A stretch of DNA of 64,000 nt. Source: Bacteroidota bacterium. GTDB taxonomy: Bacteria; Bacteroidota; Bacteroidia; Bacteroidales; VadinHA17. The position numbers were made by a program, and so were the translations under genes. Position 1 is the stretch's first letter. Every line of letters starts with the position of its first letter. Positions 34,633 to 43,359 of the stretch are shown one piece after another. The stretch spans positions 1-64,000 of the forward strand of contig DRFJ01000017.1 of assembly GCA_011050615.1 (NCBI GenBank), written 5' to 3'. Under the pieces are notes generated by a model that worked only from the letters and a program-made list of their open reading frames with translations, was not told the DNA's origin and did no database searches.

Positions 34633-37116
34633 TCATTTAGTTATGGTATATTTTTCTCCTTTATGTGTATCGAATCTATAAAGACCATTTGAGGTTTTTG
34701 TAACCTTTATTTTTCTTGTTCCCTGACGTACATCTATAAGTGATCCTGATTTGATCAGAAATGGCAAACCTTTTTCAGAGAGTATTTCAGCGTTTGTCCA
34801 ATCATTGTTCTCCCACTTAAGGTCAATCTCAAAAGCTCCCCTTGCCTTCAGTCCCCTGAATGTGCCTTCAGACCAGGAATCCGGCAAAGCGGGAAGAAAT
34901 TCGATATACCCGTTATGAGATTGAAGTAACATTTCTGCAATTCCTGCCGTTCCTCCGAAATTACCATCTATCTGGAAAGGAGGATGCGAATCCATCATAT
35001 TGACATATGTGCCGCCAAGACCGGTACCGTGCCATGGTGAATCAACCAGCATTAATTGTCTTCCAAGGAGTTTATGAGCCCTGTTGCCGTCCCTGAGCCT
35101 GGCCCATAAATTAACTCGCCAACCCATTGCCCATCCAGTCGATTCATCACCCCTGTGTTGAAGGACAACCTTTGATGCTTCTGCCAGTTCAGGTGTTTTG
35201 AACGGATCAATTGACGTTCCAGGGTAAAGTCCCCAGAGATGTGATGTATGCCTGTGTCTGTCCTCTGGGTTATCAACATCCTCAAGCCACTCCTGCAATT
35301 GACCGTACCGACCTGTAATGTAAGGCGGAAGGCGTTTCTTCTTCTTTGCCACTGAAATCCTCAGATCTTTGTCCCTGTTAAGGATCTCGGAAGCTTCAAT
35401 GAAATGTTCAAACAACTCGCCAACAAGAGCATTATCGCAGGTTGACCCTGCACAAATACCTATTGGTCTGTTTCTCGTTCCATCAGGATTACGCGTCCAC
35501 ATGGGGTCACCACCCGGGCCATTCTCAGGTGATCCAGACGGATTAACCACAAGCCAGCCGTATTTTGGATGCTCCACCAGTGTCTGGTCAAAAAACAGAG
35601 CAGCATCACGAATCAGGGGATAATAATCTTCAAGGTATGCAGTATCGCATGTAAAAAGGAAATGGTCCCACAGATCATCGCAGAACCATGCTGATGCAGT
35701 ATGCCAGCTACCCCAGTATGCACCGTATACAGGAGCACTCATAAGCCATATATCAGTATTGCAATTGAAAAGCCAGCCATCAGCATTAAAATTGAGTTTT
35801 GCTGTCTCCGTGCCTGTTTCTGACATATCCCTGATCATTGACAACTGAGGTTCACGGCATTCAGAAAGATTTGTCAGATCCGAAGGCCAGTAGTTCATTT
35901 CAAAATTAATGTTGGTAGTAAATCCTCCATTCCAGGCAGGATTCATATCCTGGTTCCAGATTCCTTGAAGATTTGCCGGTATTCCGTCCGGTCTTGAACT
36001 GCTGATCATCAAATATCGTCCGTATTGGAAAAATAATCCAGCAAAGTCTTTATCCTTCCCGTTGGCAAATAAGTCAAAACGCTTGTCAGTGGTAATGTCG
36101 TGAGTATCTTCCCCTGAAAGATCAAGTGATACCCTGTTAAAAAGACTGCTGAAACCGGTTATATGACTTTCAAGAACAGAGTAATAATCCTTTTTATCCA
36201 AATTTGCTAAGACTTTATCATTCCGTGTTACGGGATCAGCACTTACATCCCTATAACTGACAAAAGAGGATGAGGCGGTCAAATAAAGGGTTGCCGAATT
36301 TGCATCCCTCAGCCTGATCGTTGGCACATTGGCTTTATATATCATTTGCATCTCACCACCATCAGGCACCAAAATAATCCTGCATTCATATTTTGTGCGC
36401 TGGTCAGATATTTCAAAACTGCGTGTCACTCCACTTAAGATAATTGTATTCTCCCCTTCATAGCTTAATGCCCATTCCTCATCTCCTGTCCCGAGCGGAT
36501 TGGTCAGGCCCTCAATACTGAAATATCCTGATATGCTTCCAGGTTCCGATGCATCCATTCTCACTACCATCACCTGGTCAGGATAAGAACAAAAACATGT
36601 CCTGCTGAACTCAATATCATCTACCTTATAGTTCACCCTTGCTATTGCAGAATCAAGTAAAAGCTCACGCCTGTAATCTTTTACAAAGGCATGTTCAGGA
36701 AATATCATCCTTAGATTACCCAGAGGCTGATAAGGTGCTGAAGACCACTTTCTGGCCATCATGGTTTTCTCGAATAGTTGTTCAGCCTCTTTTCCTTTCC
36801 CTTCAAACACGAGAGTACGGATAGAGTCAAGATACGGATACCCTCCGGGGCCGTTGGAATTATACGGACCACCTGCATAGAGTGTATTCTCATTAAGCTT
36901 TATTATTTCTTCATGGGTACGGCCGTAAACCATCCCGCCTATCCTTCCATTTCCAATGGGAAGAGCTTCAGTCCATACGCTTGCCGGTTTATCATAGAAC
37001 AGCAACCTTGTTGAAACCGGTATATCTTTCTCAGCAGTATCGCTCTGACTTTGCAATGATACAGAAGCGAAAAAACTAAATGAAAAGACAAGCAATAATA
37101 TTCTTAATGTTCTCAT
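34633..37116 (-). CDS. GH95 alpha-L-fucosidase (or related alpha-L-galactosidase)
   Basis: Exported glycoside hydrolase of family GH95, removing terminal alpha-1,2-linked L-fucose by inversion. After a signal peptide the N-terminal beta domain has WTEALPIGNGRIGGMVYG and IIKLNENTLYAGGP. The (alpha/alpha)6 domain keeps the catalytic set described for GH95: the Asn pair Asn402 and Asn404 (TNINFEMNYW), the general acid Glu531 (PSGSPENG) and Asp717 (FQIDGNFGG). Length 827 is normal. Its ATG overlaps, as TAATG, the ancestral stop of a decayed sulfatase upstream, so the pair once formed a coupled sulfatase-fucosidase unit. GH95 also includes L-galactosidases, which the sequence alone cannot exclude. 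Confidence 0.93.
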   Translation of the reverse strand: MRTLRILLLVFSFSFFASVSLQSQSDTAEKDIPVSTRLLFYDKPASVWTEALPIGNGRIGGMVYGRTHEEIIKLNENTLYAGGPYNSNGPGGYPYLDSIRTLVFEGKGKEAEQLFEKTMMARKWSSAPYQPLGNLRMIFPEHAFVKDYRRELLLDSAIARVNYKVDDIEFSRTCFCSYPDQVMVVRMDASEPGSISGYFSIEGLTNPLGTGDEEWALSYEGENTIILSGVTRSFEISDQRTKYECRIILVPDGGEMQMIYKANVPTIRLRDANSATLYLTASSSFVSYRDVSADPVTRNDKVLANLDKKDYYSVLESHITGFSSLFNRVSLDLSGEDTHDITTDKRFDLFANGKDKDFAGLFFQYGRYLMISSSRPDGIPANLQGIWNQDMNPAWNGGFTTNINFEMNYWPSDLTNLSECREPQLSMIRDMSETGTETAKLNFNADGWLFNCNTDIWLMSAPVYGAYWGSWHTASAWFCDDLWDHFLFTCDTAYLEDYYPLIRDAALFFDQTLVEHPKYGWLVVNPSGSPENGPGGDPMWTRNPDGTRNRPIGICAGSTCDNALVGELFEHFIEASEILNRDKDLRISVAKKKKRLPPYITGRYGQLQEWLEDVDNPEDRHRHTSHLWGLYPGTSIDPFKTPELAEASKVVLQHRGDESTGWAMGWRVNLWARLRDGNRAHKLLGRQLMLVDSPWHGTGLGGTYVNMMDSHPPFQIDGNFGGTAGIAEMLLQSHNGYIEFLPALPDSWSEGTFRGLKARGAFEIDLKWENNDWTNAEILSEKGLPFLIKSGSLIDVRQGTRKIKVTKTSNGLYRFDTHKGEKYTITK

Positions 37117-37923
37117 TACATAGTATTTTTATCCCAGTTATCTTCAATATTTTCTTTAGTTCCGGAAAAGAATCATCCGTATCCCCAAGTTCCGACCTGA
37201 GATCTTCAAGATCATCTTTAAGCCTTGTAATAATATCAGTTTATAATCCCTGGTTCTGATCCCAAAATGAGCAGGAACATCAAGGTGCTCAAGGTACATC
37301 AGGAAGAAAGGCTTGTCACTCTTCCTGTTTCTGATCCATTCAATGCTCAGATCGGTTATAAGATCTGTGGAATGTCCTTCGTATTTGGTTCTGTTTTCTG
37401 GCCAGGGCTTATTTCCCCTTTTTATAAAATCAGGATTGAAATATCTTCCCTGGCCGGGTAGTACTTCATAGTAATCAAAATTTGGTTCTGTAATTAAATG
37501 CCACTTACCTATCATAGCAGTCTCATAACCGGGTTTTTTCATTTCGATTGGCAGGTATTGTTTAGCCATCCCAGGAATATCGTGCCTGGAAGGGTCTTCC
37601 CGGTCTTCAAGGTCAAGGATTCCATTAACATGCGAATACTGCCCTGTAATAATACAGGCACGGCTGGGTGTACATATTGAGTTGGTTACAAAACAGTTGG
37701 CAAATGTTATACCTGAAGATGCCAGCTCATCAAGCACAGTAGTGGGGTTTAAACTGGCAAGATGGCTTCCATATACTCCAATAGCCTGAGCAGCATGATC
37801 ATCTGACATTATGAAAATGATATTGGGTTTGTTTATTTTCTCTGAGCAGGAATACAGACAAAGAATAAGAACCAGACTTAGTAAGTCTATTCCGAACTGG
37901 GAGAAAGAGGATATTTGTCTCAT
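37116..37923 (-). pseudogene. Sulfatase with internal deletion and two frameshifts
   Basis: The N-terminal 215 residues are good sulfatase sequence: lipobox-like LYSC, NIIFIMSDDHAAQAIGVYG, signature CTPSRACIITG (Cys84), GKWHL, and DKPFFLMYLEH. The frame then jumps to VPAHFGIRTRDYKLIL, a block normally near the C-terminus, so some 200 residues are missing. The frame continues with nonsense, while two other frames carry the expected tail: KDDLEDLRSELGDTDDSFPE (37165-37225) and KENIEDNWDKNTM ending in TAA at 37116-37118. That TAA shares its last base with the GH95 ATG. The gene is dead, but its ends show that it belonged to the GH95 operon. Confidence 0.88.
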
Positions 37924-38112
37924 TACAAAAAATGATTACTTTTTGTCAACTTATAAAATTACTCGATATATTTCCCTAATCCTATTTTCAATTTATCTAA
38001 TTATTATACTATCTTACTAATAAGAAATAAATTTCCCCGTTAAACTATTCCGCATTCATCATGGCTCAAGCGTGTTTGCTCCTGTTACAAAATTTCTATT
38101 ATAATAGTACTA

Positions 38113-38328
38113 TTAAACCCGGTAAAAAGTGTTATTGGTTCCCGGGATTGTCAGGGGTAACTCAGTGTTTCGGTCTTCCATTCTACATTCCGGGAATAAA
38201 CTTACCCCGTCACGCATCGGCATTATCACCTTCTGTTCAATTATTGCGATCTCCTCAATATCTTCAAGAGTTATATATTGTCCTGTTGCATTAAAGAATG
38301 CTGAAAACTGAAAAAAAATTAATAGCAA
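38113..38328 (-). pseudogene. 5' fragment of a second CocE/S15-like hydrolase
   Basis: The fragment encodes a signal peptide tail and YITLEDIEEIAIIEQKV, IMPMRDGVSL, which matches the intact hydrolase at 28223-30112 (ITLEELEEIAIIEQKV, MMPMRDGVRL) at 22 of 26 positions. Similarity stops after the Leu and the remaining 30 codons are unrelated. No catalytic residue is left. It marks the right edge of the region rich in decayed genes. Confidence 0.85.
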
Positions 38329-38358
38329 ATTTCACTCATTTTGCCGGATCAGGGAGGT

Positions 38359-39216
38359 TTAAGACTGATTACCTGTATTTATGGAATAAAAGACTATATC
38401 ATTTTGATTAACACCGAGGTCCTTTGAAATCATTTTGCATTTAGCTTTTAACAAAAAGAAAACAGTCTTTTCTGCATTTGATAAAGCTTCGTAGTTGCCC
38501 TGTCCCTTGCTGATGATCATTTCAGCCTTCTCAAATCCTTCAATAAATTCTTCATTGCATAACCGTAATACTGCACCCGGAGCTGTTGAACCTGAAGACA
38601 TTAACTCAGCCACCTGGTCCAGGCCTGATTCAACAGCGTCTTCCATGGTTACATCATTAATAATCGGTATACCCCTGACAACGTATGTCACGGGTTTGCC
38701 TAACTCTTCTATTAACAGCCTGTCAAAAACCGATTCGCCTGCATTATCCCCTATATAGAGTACTGAAGATACATTTTCAAAATTTTCTTTGAATTCATTA
38801 TAATGAAATATTGCGAATTCCTGCTTCAGTATTCTTTCAATATCCTGTTTCAGATTAAACTTCTTACCGAAAGCAAAATCAATAATATTTCCTGCAATTG
38901 CCAGCCTGATAGCAGTCAGCATCCTGTCCTCTGATTTGTCCAGCATTTTTTTCAGATCAGGATACAGGGATAAAGCTTCCCTGATATTTGACTTTTTTAT
39001 CTCTTTATATGGATCATCTATTCCCGTCATTTCCCTTATCTTGCCATATATGTATTCCCCTGTTTCGGGTGGTGAACTTTCGAGTGATATGTCCTTGAAT
39101 GATTCGCCAACGTAATCAATCAGTTCTTTTATTAGCTTTTCATCATCTGTCACCAAACGCCCTGCCCTCAATGCCTGGTCCACGAAACAGGGAAAACAAT
39201 CCAGATAGGTTTTCAT
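38359..39216 (-). CDS. DUF89/ARMT1-family damage-control phosphatase-like protein
   Basis: Cytoplasmic protein of the DUF89 family, metal-dependent phosphatases thought to remove damaged or surplus phosphometabolites. Family marks are the N-terminal CFPC (Cys7, Cys10), the helical N-terminal domain, the metal-binding SVLYIGDNAGE block at about residues 150-160, VTYVVRGIPIINDVTMEDA, and the late MIISKGQGNYEAL and FLLKAKC segments. The 285-residue length and N-terminal CxxC fit the prokaryotic stand-alone group. It lies between the decayed hydrolase fragment and a 380-base gap, with no operon partner. The specific substrate is unknown. Confidence 0.87.
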   Translation of the reverse strand: MKTYLDCFPCFVDQALRAGRLVTDDEKLIKELIDYVGESFKDISLESSPPETGEYIYGKIREMTGIDDPYKEIKKSNIREALSLYPDLKKMLDKSEDRMLTAIRLAIAGNIIDFAFGKKFNLKQDIERILKQEFAIFHYNEFKENFENVSSVLYIGDNAGESVFDRLLIEELGKPVTYVVRGIPIINDVTMEDAVESGLDQVAELMSSGSTAPGAVLRLCNEEFIEGFEKAEMIISKGQGNYEALSNAEKTVFFLLKAKCKMISKDLGVNQNDIVFYSINTGNQS

Positions 39217-39594
39217 AATTTGTTTTTTATTTAATAGCCTTTGATATGAAGGGATAAAAATACTCTGATTTCAAAGAGTGGCAAAATGTAAAAGCCTGTA
39301 ACAAATTTCCAAACCACTTAAACCCTTTAAGAGAGATATTAAATAACATGGACAACAAAAGTGTTGGTAAGCAATAATCCATTATATTTATCCACTCTGA
39401 ATAAAACCTTAAATAATGAAACGAGCATGAATAAATTTAATCTCTTACTTCACAATAGAAGATGATTAAATTTTTCATGCGGGAGCGAACCGGGCACAGC
39501 GAGTCCACGAACAGTTTTACTGTGAGTAAGCGCTTGCATTCGTTCTCAAATTTTTAATTAAGTTATATTCAGTTTATTATAAAATTTTAAACGA
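39217..39594. other. Intergenic region with GC-rich element
   Basis: About 380 bases separating divergent transcription units (DUF89 on minus, M14 on plus). Most is AT-rich. Positions about 39478-39550 are GC-rich and include GAACCGGGCACAGCGAGTCC, resembling the minus-strand sequence of the element at 6325-6410. Both promoters must lie here, but no convincing TAnnTTTG box was found for either gene. Confidence 0.4.
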
Positions 39595-42117
39595 ATGAAA
39601 AAGATTTTCTTTTTATCATCCCTGGCAATAATATCATTAAATATTCATACCCAGGACATTAAGTCACCTGAGGAATTTCTTGGCTATGAATTGGGTACTC
39701 AGTTTACCCTTCATCACCATGTGCTTGATTATTTCAAATATGTTGCCGAAAATTCCGATTATGTCAGGTGCCAGCCATATGGTAAAACATATGAAGGGAG
39801 AGAGCTTATTGTTGTTTTTATTTCAACGCCTGAGAACTTGTCTGAAATTGAACAACTGAGGAAAAACAACCTTATTAACACCGGCCTTATTGAAGGTGAA
39901 ACCGGCAAGAAGCAAATACCATTTATCTGGCTCAGTTATAATGTTCACGGTAACGAGTCAGCAGGTATGGAGGCAGCCCTTAAAACCCTTTATACCCTTG
40001 TTAGTAAATCCTATGAAGGTGTAAGTGACTGGCTGGAGGATTGTATTATAATTATCGATCCGTGCCAGAATCCCGACGGCAGGGACCTTTACGCAAACAG
40101 GTACAGAAGGTCGCAATCAATTGAGCCCAATCCCCATCCCGATGACTGGCAGCATCACCAGGGTTGGCCCAGTGCAAGATTAAACCATTATCTATTTGAC
40201 CTTAACCGCGACTGGGTATGGCAGACACAGGTAGAGACAGAGCAACGGTTGAAATTATATAATCAATACATGCCACATGTTCATGCTGATTTTCATGAAA
40301 TGGGCTCCGGATCTACATTCTTCTTTGCCCCGGGTGCCGATCCATGGCATGAAGTTATCACACCATGGCAGCATGAATTTCATGAACTTACTGGTAAAGC
40401 AAATGCAGAATTGTTTGATAAGGCCTGTAAACTCTATTTCACCAAGGAAAGCTTCGATCTTTTCTGCCCCAGCTTTGGCGATACCTGGCCATTATTTAAC
40501 GGTGCAATGGGATTTACTTTTGAGCAAGGGGGTGGAGGTTATGCCGGACTGGCTATTGATAATAAAGCAGGTGATACGCTCACCCTGGCCGAAAGGATTG
40601 AAGGTCATTTCCTGGCTTCAATGGCCACCATCAAAGTCAGCTATGAAAACAGGGAAAAGCTGATAACTGAATTCAATAAATTCTTCAGGTCAGGTCTTGA
40701 TAAACCCATATTCGAGTACGAATCTATAATAATAAAAGGTGATAATGACAAAGCAACTATCGCCAGCCTCTTAAAATTGCTTGAGAAGAACCAGGTAAGG
40801 TACAACCTTGCCGGTAATAATGGTAAAATTTATAAAGCATTTGATTACCTGGCAAACAAGCAAGGACAGGTTAAGATCACTGAAGGTGATATACTGGTAA
40901 GTGCCAGGCAGCCCCAATCGCACCTTGTGAAAGTATTATTTGAACCCGATTCAAAATATGTTGATTCACTAAGCTATGACCTTACAGCATGGGCACTTCC
41001 CTATGTATACAATATCAAAGCCTATGCAGTAAAAGAAAGAATCCAGCAATCTGACAAGGAACTTGATTTAGTACCTGAAAAAAACCAGGTGCCGGAAAAT
41101 AGGCCATATGCATATATAACAAATTGCCAGGGGTTTAGTCAAATAAAGTTTATGGCCGCCCTTCTGAAAGACAAAATAAGGGTGAGGAGTATGCTTAAGC
41201 CATTCACAGCATCGGACAAGGATTTCAGAAGGGGCAGCCTTATAATTTCCAGGGGTGATAACCTGAACATTAAAGGTGACTTTGACAGTAAGGTAGTTGA
41301 ATCAGCAAATAATGCCGGCATTAAATTATATCCTGTCACAACGGGTATGGTGCAGAAAGGCAAGGATCTTGGATCAAACTATTCGAATCTGAAATACAAA
41401 CCAAAAATAGCACTCATAGGAGGTGAAGGAGTATCGACAGGTGGATTTGGTGAGCTATGGTATTTTCTTGAAAGAGAAGTAGAATATCCATTTACGATTA
41501 TCGGACTGGATTACCTTTCTTCTGTAAACCTGACTGAATATGATGTAATGTTGTTACCATCAGGTTCATATTCTAAACAGAAAGAACAACTGACAGAATT
41601 TGTTAAGCAGGGTGGCCGTCTAATAGCCTTTGAGGAAGCCATTAAATTATTTGCATCAGATGAATCAACAAACCTATATAAGGCAGTGGAGGCAAGAAAG
41701 AAAGAAAAAGAAAAAGATGAAGACAAACTGGTTGGCAGTGACACCACACACTTGAAAAAATACGAGGATCAGAGAAGGGAAAGGCTTAAAGAAAGATCTG
41801 CAGGAAGTATATACAGGATAGGACTGGATGATACCCACCCCTATGCTTTCGGACTGGGTAAAGAATGGTTTATGATGAAAACATCCCCGGCTCATTATCC
41901 CTTCCTCGCCAAAGGTAACAATATAGCATATATCCTGAACAATGAGCCGGTAGCAGGGTTTGCAGGAAATGAATTCAAGGATGATGTGAAAAACACGATT
42001 GCCGTAGCAAGTGAAAATATAGGGAGAGGAGAAGTGATATATATTACTGATTCGCCATATTACCGTGCTTACTGGAAAAGTGGCAGGATACTTCTGGGAA
42101 ATATTTTATTCAGGTAA
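39595..42117 (+). CDS. Exported M14-family zinc carboxypeptidase
   Basis: Zinc peptidase of the M14 superfamily, 840 residues, with a signal peptide (to about residue 19). Zinc motif YNVHGNE (His118, Glu121), the IIDPCQNPDGRDLYANRYR loop, the third ligand in HADFHEMGSGST (His234), and a candidate catalytic Glu in GFTFEQGGGGYAG. A C-terminal Rossmann-like or amidotransferase-like half follows (IALIGGEGVSTGGFGELWYF), with a charged Lys/Glu-rich linker near residues 700-725. It is distantly related to the minus-strand M14 protein at 6439. It starts a tight operon: peptidase T follows after two bases and an M28 peptidase after ten more, forming a peptide-degradation unit. Confidence 0.92.
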   Translation: MKKIFFLSSLAIISLNIHTQDIKSPEEFLGYELGTQFTLHHHVLDYFKYVAENSDYVRCQPYGKTYEGRELIVVFISTPENLSEIEQLRKNNLINTGLIEGETGKKQIPFIWLSYNVHGNESAGMEAALKTLYTLVSKSYEGVSDWLEDCIIIIDPCQNPDGRDLYANRYRRSQSIEPNPHPDDWQHHQGWPSARLNHYLFDLNRDWVWQTQVETEQRLKLYNQYMPHVHADFHEMGSGSTFFFAPGADPWHEVITPWQHEFHELTGKANAELFDKACKLYFTKESFDLFCPSFGDTWPLFNGAMGFTFEQGGGGYAGLAIDNKAGDTLTLAERIEGHFLASMATIKVSYENREKLITEFNKFFRSGLDKPIFEYESIIIKGDNDKATIASLLKLLEKNQVRYNLAGNNGKIYKAFDYLANKQGQVKITEGDILVSARQPQSHLVKVLFEPDSKYVDSLSYDLTAWALPYVYNIKAYAVKERIQQSDKELDLVPEKNQVPENRPYAYITNCQGFSQIKFMAALLKDKIRVRSMLKPFTASDKDFRRGSLIISRGDNLNIKGDFDSKVVESANNAGIKLYPVTTGMVQKGKDLGSNYSNLKYKPKIALIGGEGVSTGGFGELWYFLEREVEYPFTIIGLDYLSSVNLTEYDVMLLPSGSYSKQKEQLTEFVKQGGRLIAFEEAIKLFASDESTNLYKAVEARKKEKEKDEDKLVGSDTTHLKKYEDQRRERLKERSAGSIYRIGLDDTHPYAFGLGKEWFMMKTSPAHYPFLAKGNNIAYILNNEPVAGFAGNEFKDDVKNTIAVASENIGRGEVIYITDSPYYRAYWKSGRILLGNILFR

Positions 42118-42119
42118 AA

Positions 42120-43349
42120 ATGGAGAAAGTTGTTGAACGATTTATTTCATATGCCAGGATAGATACACAGTCAGGCGAAAATTCAGGGACCTGCCCAAGC
42201 ACAAGTAAACAACTGGACCTGGCAAAAGTCCTGAAGGAAGAAATGGAAGAAATGGGTTTGACTGAAGTAAGCCTGGATGATAACGGATACCTGATGGCAA
42301 CCCTGCCTTCCAATTCGCAAAAACAGTTACCGGTACTCGGCCTTATTGCACATATGGATACGAGTCCGGATATGAGCAGTAAAAATGTCAATCCTCAAAT
42401 GGTTCATAACTACGATGGTAAAGATATTGTTCTTAATAAGAGCAAAAATATAGTGTTAAGTCCGGAGGATTTCCCCGATTTAAAGAAATATTCAGGCCTC
42501 GACCTGATTACGACAGATGGAACTACACTGCTTGGCGCGGACGATAAAGCCGGTATCGCAGAAATACTTACTGCTCTGGAGTATTTTATTAATAATCCGG
42601 GCATAGAACATGGCAGAATAAGAATCGGATTCACTCCTGATGAAGAAATTGGCAGGGGAGCAGATAAGTTTGATGTTGATACTTTCGGGGCAGATTTTGC
42701 ATATACTGTCGATGGCGGAGAAGAAGGAGAACTGGAGTATGAGAATTTCAACGCTGCAATGGCTGTAATAGAAATAGAGGGAAGGAACGTTCATCCCGGA
42801 ACCGCCAAAGATAAGATGATAAATTCAATTCACCTGGCCTGTGAATTCAATTCAATGTTGCCGCCCCAGGCACGACCGGAACACACTGAAGGCTACGAAG
42901 GTTTTTTTCACCTGACAGATATCAAAGGTGATGTGGAAAAATCCACTGTAAGATACCTGATACGAGATCACGACAGCAAGAAATTTGAAGAAAAGAAAAT
43001 TCTGTTAAGAAATATTACCGGTTTCATTAATAAAAAATACGGTAAAAAGAGAATTAAGTTGAAAATAAAAGACCAGTACCTAAACATGAGGGATAAAATT
43101 ACGGATCATTTTCATATTGTCGAATTAGCCGAAAAAGCAATGAAACAGGCCGGGATCATACCACTGGTAAGGCCTGTCAGGGGAGGAACAGACGGGGCGA
43201 GATTGTCGTATATAGGACTGCCATGCCCCAATATATTTACAGGAGGACATAATTACCATGGAAGATTTGAGTTCATCCCTGTCAGATCAATGATTAATGC
43301 AGTAAATACCATAATAAATATCATTAAGCTTATTCCCGAATCATATTAA
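42120..43349 (+). CDS. pepT: Peptidase T (tripeptide aminopeptidase, M20B)
   Basis: Cytoplasmic dizinc tripeptidase that removes N-terminal residues from tripeptides. The M20 ligands are clear: IAHMDTSPD (His, Asp), LLGADDKAGIAE (bridging Asp), FTPDEEIGRGAD (catalytic and ligand Glu), and the late GGHNYHGRFE His. N-terminal DTQSGENSGTCPST is typical of PepT. Length 409 is normal and there is no signal peptide, in contrast to the exported peptidases on either side. The two-base gap after the M14 gene implies co-translation. It would finish peptides imported after extracellular trimming. Confidence 0.95.
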   Translation: MEKVVERFISYARIDTQSGENSGTCPSTSKQLDLAKVLKEEMEEMGLTEVSLDDNGYLMATLPSNSQKQLPVLGLIAHMDTSPDMSSKNVNPQMVHNYDGKDIVLNKSKNIVLSPEDFPDLKKYSGLDLITTDGTTLLGADDKAGIAEILTALEYFINNPGIEHGRIRIGFTPDEEIGRGADKFDVDTFGADFAYTVDGGEEGELEYENFNAAMAVIEIEGRNVHPGTAKDKMINSIHLACEFNSMLPPQARPEHTEGYEGFFHLTDIKGDVEKSTVRYLIRDHDSKKFEEKKILLRNITGFINKKYGKKRIKLKIKDQYLNMRDKITDHFHIVELAEKAMKQAGIIPLVRPVRGGTDGARLSYIGLPCPNIFTGGHNYHGRFEFIPVRSMINAVNTIINIIKLIPESY

Positions 43350-43359
43350 AAATTAACCT

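Noticed and set aside
38103-38114. AATAGTACTATT palindrome
   Set aside because: A 12-base AT-rich palindrome is expected by chance in this sequence and has no promoter context.
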